DNA of 64,000 bases from Voacanga thouarsii (lineage: Eukaryota; Streptophyta; Magnoliopsida; Gentianales; Apocynaceae): assembly GCA_026120185.1 (NCBI GenBank), contig JANUWF010002200.1:4338001-4402000 (forward strand), written 5' to 3'. Numbering within the stretch: position 1 is the stretch's first letter; every line of letters begins with the position of its first letter. A program made the translations under genes and the position numbers. Positions 48,941 to 59,893 of this stretch are shown one piece after another. The notes under the pieces were generated by a model. It was not told the origin of the DNA. It did no database searches and worked only from the letters and a program-made list of their open reading frames with translations.

Positions 48941-50286
48941 TCAGCCAATTTTCTTCATGGTTTTTACTCCATGTTTATTTGTAGAAATTGCCATGTCGCA
49001 TTGAATTACCATAGTCTTCGGCTTATTATCAACACCACCCTTCTTGTGCTTTCAGCTTGTCTATTGGATTTTCTTTTGACCATGACATGCTTCTGCTGAT
49101 GGCTTGAGGAGCTACCAGGGGTAGCTGGTTTGGCCTGCTCAGGAGCCACCTTAGGAATAGTGATTTCAGTAGTTGTGGCAGCACGAGGTTCTTTAGTAGG
49201 TTCGATAGGAGGGCCTTCGGCTTGATCAATATCAATATCCTATTTTGGTGAAAGGAGGACTGTTTCTGGTTCTTGCTCCAGTTGAGGGGCTTGCTCAGTT
49301 GCAGTTTTAGACTACTTTTTTTCCACATTGGTTAGTCGATAGCCCAAAGTTGCAGTTCAGTCTTCACTTCTACACTTAGGCCATCTACTTTGGTAGCCAG
49401 GAGATTTAGAGCATCCAAAATACTCTATGTTAACTCAGTTCCTTCAGTCTTTTGCCTGACTTTGATAGATGATTCCTCTTGATTTTCATCTTTCCTTTTT
49501 GTTCCAACCGGGGTAGCAGAGGCAGGTTTCTTTCCTTCAGCCTTAACCTTGAGTAGTCTCTCTTTTTCTTCATCTGTGGCATCCTTAAGCAGAATCCATT
49601 GATTATCCATATGGATAAATCCTATCTTTTCAAAGGAATCCCTACTGTAGACATTAACCTTAGAATGCCCAGGGGCAACTAAATTTAGATCCACATTAAA
49701 ATGTTTAAATAGCTCAGCCAGGAGATTTTCAAAGGGTAAATCTTTATTTGTGGTATTTTGGGATTGAATCATTAATCTTGTAGCCAAGAATCCAAAGTTA
49801 ATTGGCTTGCCCTTTGACAAGGCCAACATCACCACCATATGCATATTGCTTGCAGGAGTTTTGTGCCCAAAATTTGGAATGACCATGGTTGAAACTATGT
49901 GATGAAGTAGTCTACCCATAGTATTAAGCTACTTGGTATTGCGGTCACTTGAGTTTTTAAAACTTTTCCCGCCGGTGAACTTGCTCTCAAATCTCTTTAA
50001 CTCAAACACATCAAAACTCTTAGGATGTTTGTTCTTCTCAAAGAACTATACTCTATCTAACATCAAATATTTTGTTCAGCATTCAGAGGTCGAATTCAAA
50101 ATTTACACCCCCAACCCGAGAGGTGTACCACTGCACCAAAAACCTATCCCTTGTTTCCTCGAGTCTTCCTCTTCTCAGATTTGAATACAATTCCCGGACT
50201 AAAGTTGTGTACAATCTTTTATTCATAGACAACAATGTTCCCAAAATAAAGTTATCTCTTTTACCTTTAGTTCGATTCCCTTGCTA
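48941..50286 (-). pseudogene. PF20167-like gene, second copy, cut at its N-terminus by a CACTA element
   Basis: The longest intact stretch is 49919-49425 (164 codons). It contains GRLLHHIVSTMVIPNFG, 'MLALSKGKPINFGFLATRLM' and 'ELFKHFNVDLN', then a Lys/Glu-rich region. Upstream (50240-50060, minus strand) a conserved 'LVRELYSNLRRG' and 'VNFEFDL' precede a stop. The first codons are lost at 50287, where the copy at 8532 continues into its N-terminus. The tail 49328-49029 is in another frame. Role unknown; see the copy at 6880-8532. Confidence 0.6.
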
Positions 50287-52490
50287 CACTACAAGAAAAC
50301 TGTAAATCTGCCACAACAATTTTTTGAGCCAATCAGCGATGGATTTACCATGAAACCGCAAAAGACAAAGCAAATTGCGAGGGACAGAATACCATAGCAA
50401 ATCCGTAGCTATTTGTCATAGAGTTGCGATGGAAACAGTAACAACTAGCAATGAAAACATATTCCGTCGCAAATCGGTAGCAAAAAAAGTGCTAAAAAAT
50501 TGTGCCAAAAATTAGCCACCGATTTGCGGTGGAAAAATTTTTGTGGCAAAATTATAACATTTTTCAACAAATGAAAAATGAGAGAAATATAGAATAATTC
50601 ATCGCAGGTCCATAGCAAGTTACAATAGTTGTATTCCATCCACGGAATAATTTTTTAATAAAATTAAATATTTCTGTAGCAAATCCCTAACAAACTGCTA
50701 GGGATTTGCCATGGACAATTTGCCACGGCTTGTAGTCTGTGGCCAATCCCGAGCAAACAGCTAAGGCTTTGCCATGAATTTATTTTTTCTTCTTCTTTGT
50801 TCTATTTTTTTATTATATTAATTTGCACTAATTGTAATTCAACACCCTTTGAAGAGAAAAGATAAAATGTTTTATAAAATTTTTGATTTGTTTATAACTT
50901 ATTTAGTCTTAAAATGAAAATTCGGAATTAATAATTGAATGTGTTTTAAATTTTTATTTACTGGCTCCCTCGCACATTCGTGGCAAATTGCCACGGAATT
51001 GGTCAATTGAGTTGATTTCGTGGCAAATCCGTAGCAATCTGCTATGGAAGAATAAATTTCTCAATTATTCCGTGGTTAATCCATGGCAGTCTGCGAGGGA
51101 TTTGGCACGAATTTGGTTTTTCACATTTTTTGTCAATTCTTTTATTATATTAATTCATATTAATTCTAATTCAATAACTATTGAGAACAAATATGAATTT
51201 TTGTATTCCTTTATCTCCTTTTTGAAACACTACCTTATTATTTATAGATTTTGATAATATTCATATGTTACTTTTGTTCATAAAGTAAATTATACGTGTA
51301 ACAACAAGTAGTAAAATAGGCATGTCACTTATTTTGAAATATTTCTATGAGCCTTTTGAGTTTAATTTAATGTATAATGGCTGAGAAGATATCAAAAAAT
51401 GTGTTAGGCAAAATAGAGGTAACAAGAATGTTAAATTTATTTTTATTTATTTGTTCCCTCGTAAATCCGTGGTAATTTGCCACGGAATTGGTTAATTGAG
51501 TTGATTCCGTGGCAAATCCGTAGCAATTTGCCACGAAAGAATAAATTTCTCAATTATTCCGTGGCTAATCCGTGGCAGTCTGCAAGGGATTTGCCACGAT
51601 TTTTTTACATTTTTTGTCAATTCTTTTATTATATTAATTCATATTAATTCTAATTCAATAACTATTGAGAACAAATATGAATTTTTGTATTCCGTTATCT
51701 CCTTTTTGAAACACTACCTTATTGTTTATAGATTTCGATAATATTCATATGTTACTTGTGTTCATAAAGTAAATTATACTAGTAGCAACAAGTAATAAAA
51801 TAGGCATGTCACTTATTTTGAAATATTTTTATGAGCCTTTTGAGTTTAATTTAATATATAAAGATTGAGAATATATCAAAAAATGTGTTAGGCAAAATAG
51901 AAATAAAAAGAATATTAAATTTGTGGCAATTTGCCACGGAATTGGTTAATTGAGTTGATTCCATGGCAAATCCGTAGCAATCTGCCACAGATTTGCCATG
52001 GAAGAATAAATTTCTCAATTATTCCGTGGCTAATCTGTGGTAGTTTGCGATGGATCTGCCACGGATTTGATTTTTTACATTTTTGCCAATTCTTTTATTA
52101 TATTAATTCATATTAATTCTAATTCAATAACTATTGAGAACAAGTATGAATTTTTGTATTCCTTTATCTCCTTTTTGAAACACTACCATTTTATAGATTT
52201 CGATAATATTCATATGTTACTTGTGTTCATAAAGTAAATTACACGTGTCACAACAAGTAGTAAAATAGGCATGTCACTTATTTTGAAATATTTTTATGAG
52301 CCTTTTGAGTTTAATTTAATGTATAATGACTGTGAATATATCAAAAAATGAGTTAGGAAAAATGGAGATAAAAAGAATGTTAAATTTATTTTTATTTATT
52401 GTTCCCTCACAAATCCATGGCAATTTGCCACGGAATTGATTTTTTACATTTTTGTCAATTCTTTTATTTTATTAATTCATATTAAAAATA
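50287..52490 (+). mobile_element. CACTA (En/Spm-type) transposon end with subterminal repeats
   Basis: Begins with the terminus CACTACAAGAAAAC, next to CTA (50284-50286), the expected 3-bp target. Subterminal motifs such as GCAAAT, GATGGAAAC and 'TTTGCCATGGA' follow in both orientations. No transposase is present, and the matching end (TTTTCTTGTAGTG next to CTA) was not found in the window, so one end is lost or beyond recognition. Confidence 0.7.
50966..52490 (+). repeat. Tandem array of 450-500-bp units with inverted GTGGCAA/TTGCCAC motifs
   Basis: Units begin near 50966, 51452, 51910 and 52400 (anchor TGGCAA(A)TTGCCACGGAATTGG at 50981, 51470, 51923, 52418). Each full unit contains the palindromic motif, an AT-rich 'CTATTGAGAACAA(A/G)TATGAATTT' core and the end 'TTAAATTTATTTTTATTTATT'. 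The fourth unit is truncated. Confidence 0.92.
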
Positions 52491-52613
52491 ATGAAAATTA
52501 TTTTTCTTTCTTTTTTTCCCTTATGATATCAGAGCGGATAATTTTAAACGGTGACAAACGGATCCAAGGTCAAACAATTTATGTTATGAAATAATTTATG
52601 TATTTTTATTGTG

Positions 52614-52650
<37 letters not shown>

Positions 52651-53267
52651 AAGTTGATCTATTAAAAAAATTATCAACATATGTGTCTTGTGCTAAATCA
52701 TTTGATTCTTTCTCTTTCAAATATCACTATTTTGTATAGTTTAAATCAGTGACAAATGATCAAATAATTAAAATATTAAAAAAAGAAAAAAGACAAATCA
52801 CCCCCAAAAAAAAAAAAAAAACAGTTTATAACATGAACTTTAACTATAAGTTGGTGTGAACTCTCATGTGTATCATTCTTTCGGTGGTTAAAAAAAAAAA
52901 AAAAATCTTTCAATGGGAAAATTCAGAGAAGCTGCAAGCAATTATTTAAAGCATGGGACAAGATAAAGTTGATGGGGTTCAATAATATAATTAATTTGGC
53001 CTAACTTTGGCCTGGACAACCATGGATATTGTATATGAGTATAATTTTATTCAATAGACTTCTGGTAAGGAAAGGATTGTTCATGATATAAAAAAAATAT
53101 ATTTTTTTACTTACTTACTAGGTAATGTGCAATAACTCAACATATATAATTTTTAAATTACAAAATTGAGTCTTTCACTTAATAAATAAAATTTACAAAT
53201 ATCGGAATAACTCATGAATTTTTTTTTAGTATGAATCTCTGATTGAACTCCATTTATATGACGTATA
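52491..53267. other. AT-rich stretch without a gene
   Basis: Contains an (AT)n run at 52617-52646 and A-runs at 52806-52821 and 52890-52905. A single primer-site-like 'ATATCAGAGCGG' at 52527-52538 has no LTR next to it. Confidence 0.6.
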
Positions 53268-53291
53268 ACATGACTTAAAAGCGACAAAAGG

Positions 53292-53335
<44 letters not shown>

Positions 53336-53359
53336 CCTTTTGTCGCTTTTAAGTCATGT
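53268..53359. repeat. Perfect 92-bp palindrome
   Basis: Arms ACATGACTTAAAAGCGAC... and ...GTCGCTTTTAAGTCATGT are exact reverse complements, 27 bp each, joined by a 38-bp (TA)n core which is itself self-complementary. The whole 92 bp can form a hairpin without a loop mismatch. Confidence 0.95.
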
Positions 53360-54593
53360 GGGCTTCGAAATTCATTAATAACCTCTTACATGTGGAAGGG
53401 AAAAAAAAAAGATGAGTAATTTAGGTAGTTGTAATTAATTAGAAACGCCATTTATCATATAAGTATATATTAATGCAAAGATTGAAATGCTTAACAATTT
53501 TCTCTTTTCTTAATTATTAAAATATTATTTTAACAAATACATTTTTTATTACAATAATAATTTTCTTTTCTCTCCCTCTTTTTTATCTATAGTATTGCAA
53601 TGTACTATTTATTCAATAAGGACGTCGCAGCAACAAAATACCTTGTTAATTTTTTTATTGCGATGTTTCTTGGGGTTTTTTTTTTATTTTTAATAGACAT
53701 TGTTTCTTTTTAATCAGTCCTATTTGTTTCTTTCTCCTTCGCCTTCTTTTCTCCTTTACTTCTTTTTACCCTTTTATCGTGATTATGGATTATTTTCAAT
53801 GTTGAAAGAGATGATTTCTAGTTCCCATTTTTAACGAAGAACAAGAAGTTAGAGTGAAACCAAAATATTTTAGAAAAAAACAAAATCTATTAAGTCTAAG
53901 CAAAATGATACAGTTTTTTCGGAAGTTATATGTTTTTTTTAGAAAAAAAATAAGGAACCTATATGTTTTTTCGGAAGTTGATGTCAGGTAGCTCGCGGTG
54001 ACAGTATCAAAGAATTCAGATGTTTGGCTTTGTTTATTGGTACAGAAACTAACGCTATCCAGTGGAGGAAGCAAAACGGTGATAAGTCTTGGAGAACAGC
54101 TAGACCGTGTTACAGATAAGGAATTTGGGGAGTAAAAATCCAAAGAAAGGTGAGTCCCCTTTGCTCATAAGGATTTTCATGCTAGAAATTCCAGCATGGG
54201 TTAAACTTGGACATGAGTTCCACTTTTAGAAAAGACAGCTTGAACATTGCAGATGATCCAAAGAAAGGTGAATCCCTAATTATGCCTTCATTACTGATGC
54301 AAAAATCTTTTGAGCTGTCAACTATCAATTCAGATAAGTTAATTGGTTTTTACTTTCCTCCGGCTTCTCTTTGCTCTTGGTTTTTCCCTTTCCTAAATTT
54401 GTTGTCTCTCATTGTGGGTGAACCTGCTCAAGCTTGAACATTGCGGATGATCTCATGGAAATCTGGATTCAGGATTTGCATAAATGCAACATAAAGTAAT
54501 ATGCGCACCTGGAAAAAGACGTGTGGCAGAGGTGTACAGCTGAATGTCATACAGAAGCATAAATGCGGTTTTCAAGATCACTTTGTTTATGGG
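53360..54593. other. Probable host DNA left of the gypsy insertion
   Basis: The last bases before the gypsy element (ATCACTTTGTTT then ATGGG) are the original left half of the intron whose right half is at 63294. Within it, 54207-54437 is an open frame of 76 codons with no domain I recognise. The word GCTTGAACATTGC(A/G)GATGATC occurs twice, at 54239 and 54433, and CCAAAGAAAGGTGA at 54140 and 54257. A donor-like AAAGGTGAGT lies at 54145. No GATB exon was found here. Confidence 0.4.
54589..54593. repeat. Left target-site duplication ATGGG
   Basis: ATGGG immediately before the LTR start TGTGAGCCC at 54594; repeated at 63294-63298. Confidence 0.85.
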
Positions 54594-56297
54594 TGTGAGC
54601 CCACTGACTTCTCTTCTTTCATAGGCTTATTGGGTTGTGGTTTTTTTTAGTTTATTTTAATTAGTGGGCTAGGATCCATAAAGCTAAAAAAATTAAGTAT
54701 TATAAGTTAAGAGGCTAAGTACAATTATTTAGTTAGGGGGCTTTTATTAATTTTTCATTATAGGCTCAGGCATGTTCTGAACGGTTACGTTGTTTCTGAA
54801 GCTATTCCAGAAGAGGAGAAGAGGGAAGAGAAGGGAGAATCTGATAAGGGACTTGAGCCTTTGGCATCAACTCTTGGTAAGTTAGCTTTCCCCTTATGTT
54901 TTATAGTGTTTGTAACCTAAGATTGAGATAAATTGTTCTTGAATTGAAGTTAGAGTAGTAGGGTTCTAAATTGGGAAAATTTGATTGGAGGATTAATTGT
55001 ATTGTTTGGGTTTTAATTGAAGGTGAATAAGTGTTTGGAGGCTTGAGTGGAAGCTTTAGGAGGTTCCAAGAGGCTAAATTCAGTAGGTAAGAAAATTGGG
55101 TTTTCCTGTTTTTAGTACTGGTTACTGTTTTCTTCAAAATCAATGATATCTCTTGATTTCTTTATGAAAGTGGTATTTTGATTATATGAAAATGGTATTG
55201 AGCATGATATGTTAATTGTTATTCATGTACCAATGGTTATGTTTGTCGAAAGTTATGAGTTTAAGCTAAGTTTTATGCCTATATATTGATTTTCTGATCT
55301 ATGTGATGTTGAATGCTTGTGGGTTTCGTTTTGGTAGGGAATTCCCGAACTTTATAAGCTATAAGGCCCTACTAGGGGGATACAATACCTAGGATAAGCT
55401 AAGACCCTTCTTCCAATGGGATATAATAATTGGAAGACTGATCAGTTAAGCCAAAGCAAGTCTCCAAGCATGAATCATCTTCGTGAATTAAGCCTTGTTT
55501 AGGCATGTTTAAGTATGTATACATGATTTTTGTGCATAGATGGTGTTCTTCATTATTAAAGTGAGTGGTAAAAAAAAAACTTCGTTTTTTGTCTGAGAAG
55601 TTATAGGTTGGGTTTTGGGTGTTCTGGAAATCACACCTACGCATTCTAGAATACACCCGGCGCCGGGTACACTCTGTTTTGACTTCGGCGCCGGTTTTTC
55701 ACTGTTGCAGCGATGGTTTTCTCGCTTGTGTCGATCACATTATTTTCATTGAATAAACCACACCAGTTCGATATTTATGTGCCAAATATGCCTCTTGGGT
55801 TCAGTAAAGAGTAAGGTTAACAGATTCATTATTCATCTTTTCCTCCTTCTTCTTTTTGGGTGATACACTGAGATCTTCACATGGTGCGACCAACCCACCA
55901 GGGAGATATTTTAAGACCCCACGAGTTTTGTTGTGCCTTAAATTTCTAAACTCTTTTGATCAAACGTTTTGTAAATATATATGTATATGTAGCATGCTCA
56001 ATCCCGGGTAGGCCAAATTTCCTTACTGAGCTAGTGAGCTCACCCCTCATTTATCATTTTGTAGGTTCTCAGTTAGATAAGGATGAGTTAGAAGAATGGT
56101 TTGAAGACGATCTAGAGTGATTAATTGTTTTTCATTTTTGTTCAGTTTTATGTATGTTTTGTTTTGGATTTAAAAACGATGTAAGGATATTCTTCAAGTA
56201 TTACTAGAATGTTATGTTCTTGTTATTTATGGTATGTAAGGGTTCGACATTTCTTTTTGAGGTGTTGCCATGTCATCCTCGGCTTTGGAGCATGACA
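54594..56297 (+). repeat. 5' LTR of the gypsy element (1704 bp)
   Basis: TGTGAGCCCACTG at the start and GGAGCATGACA at the end, followed by five bases and the PBS. It contains two exon-like segments (54764-54876 and 56065-56120). Differs from 61373-63069 by scattered, mainly A/G and C/T changes. Confidence 0.92.
54764..56120 (+). other. Two exon-like segments in the 5' LTR, joinable in one frame
   Basis: Segment 1 (54764-54876) follows TTTTCATTATAG and ends at a strong donor, CTTG|GTAAGTT. It encodes 'NGYVVSEAIPEEEKREEKGE' and 'DKGLEPLASTL'. Segment 2 (56065-56120) follows 'CATTTTGTAG' and encodes GSQLDKDELEEWFEDDLE and a stop. The split Gly codon G|GT keeps the frame. The product tail would be very acidic. 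No start codon lies in segment 1. I do not recognise the protein. Confidence 0.4.
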
Positions 56298-56302
56298 TTT
56301 AG

Positions 56303-56313
56303 TGGTATCAGAG
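56303..56313 (+). other. Primer binding site, initiator Met tRNA
   Basis: TGGTATCAGAG, five bases after the LTR end. Confidence 0.9.
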
Positions 56314-56503
56314 AAATAGGTTATACTTCTTCGGCTGAAACATTAGGGCAATAAGTATGAAACTGAGTGGTAACCTATAAAGTTTAAAATTTAAGAAAGA
56401 GAGTAGCATAAGTGATATTTGAGTATTCTTTAGGGATGTTGATCGTTTAGTAAATTATTTTCTTTTTCTTTGGTCATTTTAGCTCGCGAGTAGCATTTCA
56501 GCG

Positions 56504-57811
56504 ATGGCACGTGGTGCAAGGAGGGCTGCTCAGGAGGGTGCGGGAGATAGTAACAGGGATAGACCGGTGGCTATGTGAGCTCGAGGGCAGACTAGCCGAA
56601 CTATCAGGGGTCAGAGTTCATCCTCTACTGTGTCAGCACCGCATGGGTCAGGGGGTCATTCTATTGGGGTCGAACTGCCCTCACCTCCCCCGTTTGTGCC
56701 GCCAGCTGCTACGACGGTACCGCCAGTCACAACCGCGCCTGGTCCTAGTGCACCGATAGACATGCCGACTGGATTAGCTATGATGGCTCAAGCAATGTAG
56801 AGTCAGCAGTCGCTGCAGTAGGAGCAGATCAGGGTTTAGCAGGAACAACTCAGATTGCAAGCGGAGTAATAGCAGTTGTAGCGAGACCAGGAGCGTCAAT
56901 TCCAGAGAAATGACTCAAGATCTCGGTCACTTTACGAGCGGATGAAAAGAATGGGACTCCCAACGTTCAATGGTATGGGGGGGCTAGAGAGAGTGGAAGA
57001 GTGGATCGAAGAATTGGAACATCACTTTGAGACGATGGAAGTTCCAGAGGATATCAAACCGAAGGTGGCAGGTCCGTTTCTAGTTGGTGAAGCGCTGTAG
57101 TGGTGGAAAGGGGTGAAGCCCATTTATTACCAGGGAAGCGAGCCGTTTACCTGGGAAAAGTTTAGGGAGATATTTCTGGAGCAATACTTTCCGGACACTT
57201 TCAAGATCGAGAAGGAGAACCAGTTCTTTGGGTTGGTTCAGTCAGAGCAGATGAGTGTGACCGACTATGCAATCAGGTTTAACTCATTGGGCAAGTATGT
57301 GCCTGCAATTACTCGAGACCCCACTTTGAGGACCAACCGATATGTGCATGGATTGTTAGCTAGGATTCGTGGAAGGTTGTCTGCAATTAGGCCTAGTACC
57401 TACAAGGAGGCTTATCAGAGGAGTTTGGACATCGAAGCTGAGTTCAGGAGATCGGATGCAGACAGGGACGGGAAGAGACCCAGGTCAGTGTTTAGCCAGG
57501 GGCAGGGGTCCAGGCCAGCGGTCGATCAGGGTCAGAGCACCAGGCCAGGATTCAGTCAGGGTCAGAGGTTTAGACCATCATCGTCGGGCCAGCCTGATGC
57601 TAAGAGGAGAGCTTTTTCGGGTCAGCCTAGGCCAGCTTTTTCAGGGGCACAAACAGTGAGTGCAGTAGGGTCTACAGCTTCGAATGCCGGCACTTTATTT
57701 AAGGAATGCCCAACTTGTGGCAAGAGGCACTTGGGGGAGTGCCGATGGGCGCTTGGAAGCTGTTTCAGATGTGGCAAAATGGGTCAGAAGATTGGCTAGT
57801 GTCCTGAACCA
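56504..57811 (+). pseudogene. Gypsy gag, interrupted by stop codons
   Basis: ATG 56504 (MARGARRAAQ) begins a Pro/Thr-rich then Gln-rich N-terminus. The gag core follows with 'FNGMGGLERVEEWIEELEHHF' (about 56970-57030) and 'TWEKFREIFLEQYFPDTF' (57150), then an Arg/Gly/Gln-rich repeat tail. The zinc knuckle at 57761-57802 is damaged: CFRCGKMG, then Gln where His is expected, then a TAG before the last Cys. In-frame stops are at 56576, 56798, 56819, 56837, 56867, 56870, 56879, 57098 and 57797; otherwise the frame holds without indels. Confidence 0.9.
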
Positions 57812-58210
57812 GTGGTAAATCCGACCCAAGCAGCAGTTAGTGCTCAGGCGCCTAAGGCAGGGGAGCAGCGGCAGAAGAGTAATGCTCGAGTGTTTGCTCT
57901 TACCCAGGAGGAGGCTGATACAGCTGATGAGGTGGTGACATGTACACTTCTGATTAATTCTGTGCCTGCTATTGTGTTATTTGATTGTGGAGCATCGCAT
58001 TCGTTCATATTTCATAGATTTGCTAAGGCCTTAAAGTCAGGTCCTACCTATCTAGTTGACTCCTATAGAGTAGTAGTACCTAATGGAAAAGTTTTGGTGT
58101 CTAACTTGGTACATAAGGGATGTCGGGTAGCAATTGGTGATGATGAGCTTTACCCAAACCTAATCCAGATTAATATGGTTGATTTTGATGTGATTTTGGG
58201 TATGAACTAG
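57812..58210 (+). pseudogene. Gypsy protease region
   Basis: A retroviral-type aspartic protease with 'IVLFDCGASHSFIF'; the active Asp is present, with Cys where Ser or Thr is commoner. The flap-to-end segment 'QINMVDFDVILGMN' closes with a TAG at 58208, where the family usually has Trp. Same frame as gag. Confidence 0.85.
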
Positions 58211-59893
58211 TTGGCTAGTAATCATGCATTAGTGGATTGCCGAGAAAAGATGGTGCAATTTGCCTTGTCGGGTAGAGCTGTCTTCCATTTCCAGAGTGAG
58301 GGTAGAGTAGTGGGCAAGAGGTCTATGCCAGTGATTTCCGCGATTAGAGCTCGCCAGAATCTGCGCCAAGGATGCGAGGCTTACTTAGCTAGCGTGGTGG
58401 AGGTAAAGAAGCAAGAACAGCGAATTAAGGATATACCAATAGTGAATGAGTTTCAGGATGTGTTTCCAGAAGATCTACCAGGCGTACCACCAGAGAGAGA
58501 GGTTGACTTCGAAATCAACTTAATTCCAGGAGCGGAACCAATTTCGAAAGCGCCATATCGCATGGCACCAGCTGAGCTATGGGAATTGAAGGTTCAACTT
58601 CAGGAGTTGCTAGACAAGAAGTTTTTACGTCCTAGTGTGTCTCCTTAGGGTGCTCCCATATTGTTTGTGAAGAAGAAGGACGGGAGTATGAGGATGTGCA
58701 TCGACTATAGGGAGCTGAACAAGATCACGGTGAAAAATAAATATCCACTTCCCAGGATTGATGACCTATTTGACCAATTAAAGGGAGCAAAGGTGTTCTC
58801 TAAAATAGATCTACGTTCTGGGTATCATCAGTTGCAGATCAAACCTAAAGACATACCAAAAAGTGTTTTCCGAACTCGGTATGGGCATTATGAGTTTCTA
58901 GTCATGCCATTTGGATTAACTAACGTGCCAGCAGCTTTCATGGAGTTGATGAATCAGGTCTTCAAGGATGAGCTGGACAGGTTCATGGTGGTGTTCATAG
59001 ACGATATCCTAGTATATTCTCCGTCTGAGGAAGCGCATCAAGATAATCTAAAAGTGGTATTGTAGAGACTTAGAGAGCAAAATTTGTATGCTAAATTCAG
59101 CATGTGTGAGTTTTGGCTGGGGAGTGTGTCTTTTCTGGGGCATGTGATTTCTGAGGAGGGGGTCTCCGTTGATCCTAGGAAGATTGAAGCAATAGTTGAT
59201 TGGCCCAAGCCAACCAATGCAACGGAAGTTAGAAGCTTCTTGGGGTTGGCTGGATACTACCGGAAGTTCGTGGAGGATTTCGCTAAGATTGCTACTCCAT
59301 TGACTCAGTTGACCCAGAAGAAAGTTCAGTTCAAGTGGAGTGAAACTTGTGAGAGGAGTTTTCAGGAGTTGAAAAGGTTACTAACGTTGGCACCTGTGTT
59401 AGCACTACCGTCTGAGGCAGGGGGATTTTCTATCTACAGTGATGCTTCAAAGAACGGATTGGGCTGTGTGTTGATGCAGAATGGTAAGGTGATTGCCTAT
59501 GCTTCTCGGCAGTTGAAGCCCTACGAACAAAATTACCCAACTCACGATTTGGAGTTGGTAGTCGTAGTGTTCGCGCTAAAGATTTGGCGACACTATTTGT
59601 ATGGAGAATCATGTGAGGTCTTCATCGATCATCAGAGTTTAAAGTACTTATTTACGCAGAAGGAGCTTAACATGAGGCAAAGACGGTGGCTAGAGCTGCT
59701 TAAGGATTACGATTTGAAGATCAGATACCACCCTGGGAAAGCTAATCGGGTAGCGGATGCTCTTAGTAGGAAGAGGTCTAGCACTTTAGCAGCTCTACTC
59801 ACAGATCAGGATCGACTTATCGCGGAGTTTGAAAGGTTGGAATTAGAAGTGGTGCAACTGACTTCGGGATGTTTGGTTTCTATGGTGGCATAA
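58211..59893 (+). pseudogene. Gypsy RT and RNase H
   Basis: RT runs from about 58430 ('FQDVFPEDLPGVPPEREV') through '[14 protein letters not shown]' (58690), '[12 protein letters not shown]' and the catalytic FIDD at 58994-59005 ('[11 protein letters not shown]'). The connection domain has '[12 protein letters not shown]' (59245). RNase H has '[16 protein letters not shown]' (59432) and ends with '[12 protein letters not shown]' (59737-59772). TAG stops at 58646 and 59063 and TAA at 59891 are the only breaks; the frame is otherwise intact for over 500 codons. Confidence 0.92.

Noticed and set aside
52527..52538. Primer-site-like ATATCAGAGCGG
   Set aside because: No LTR edge, PPT or retroelement coding sequence next to it; a lone 10-base similarity is not enough.
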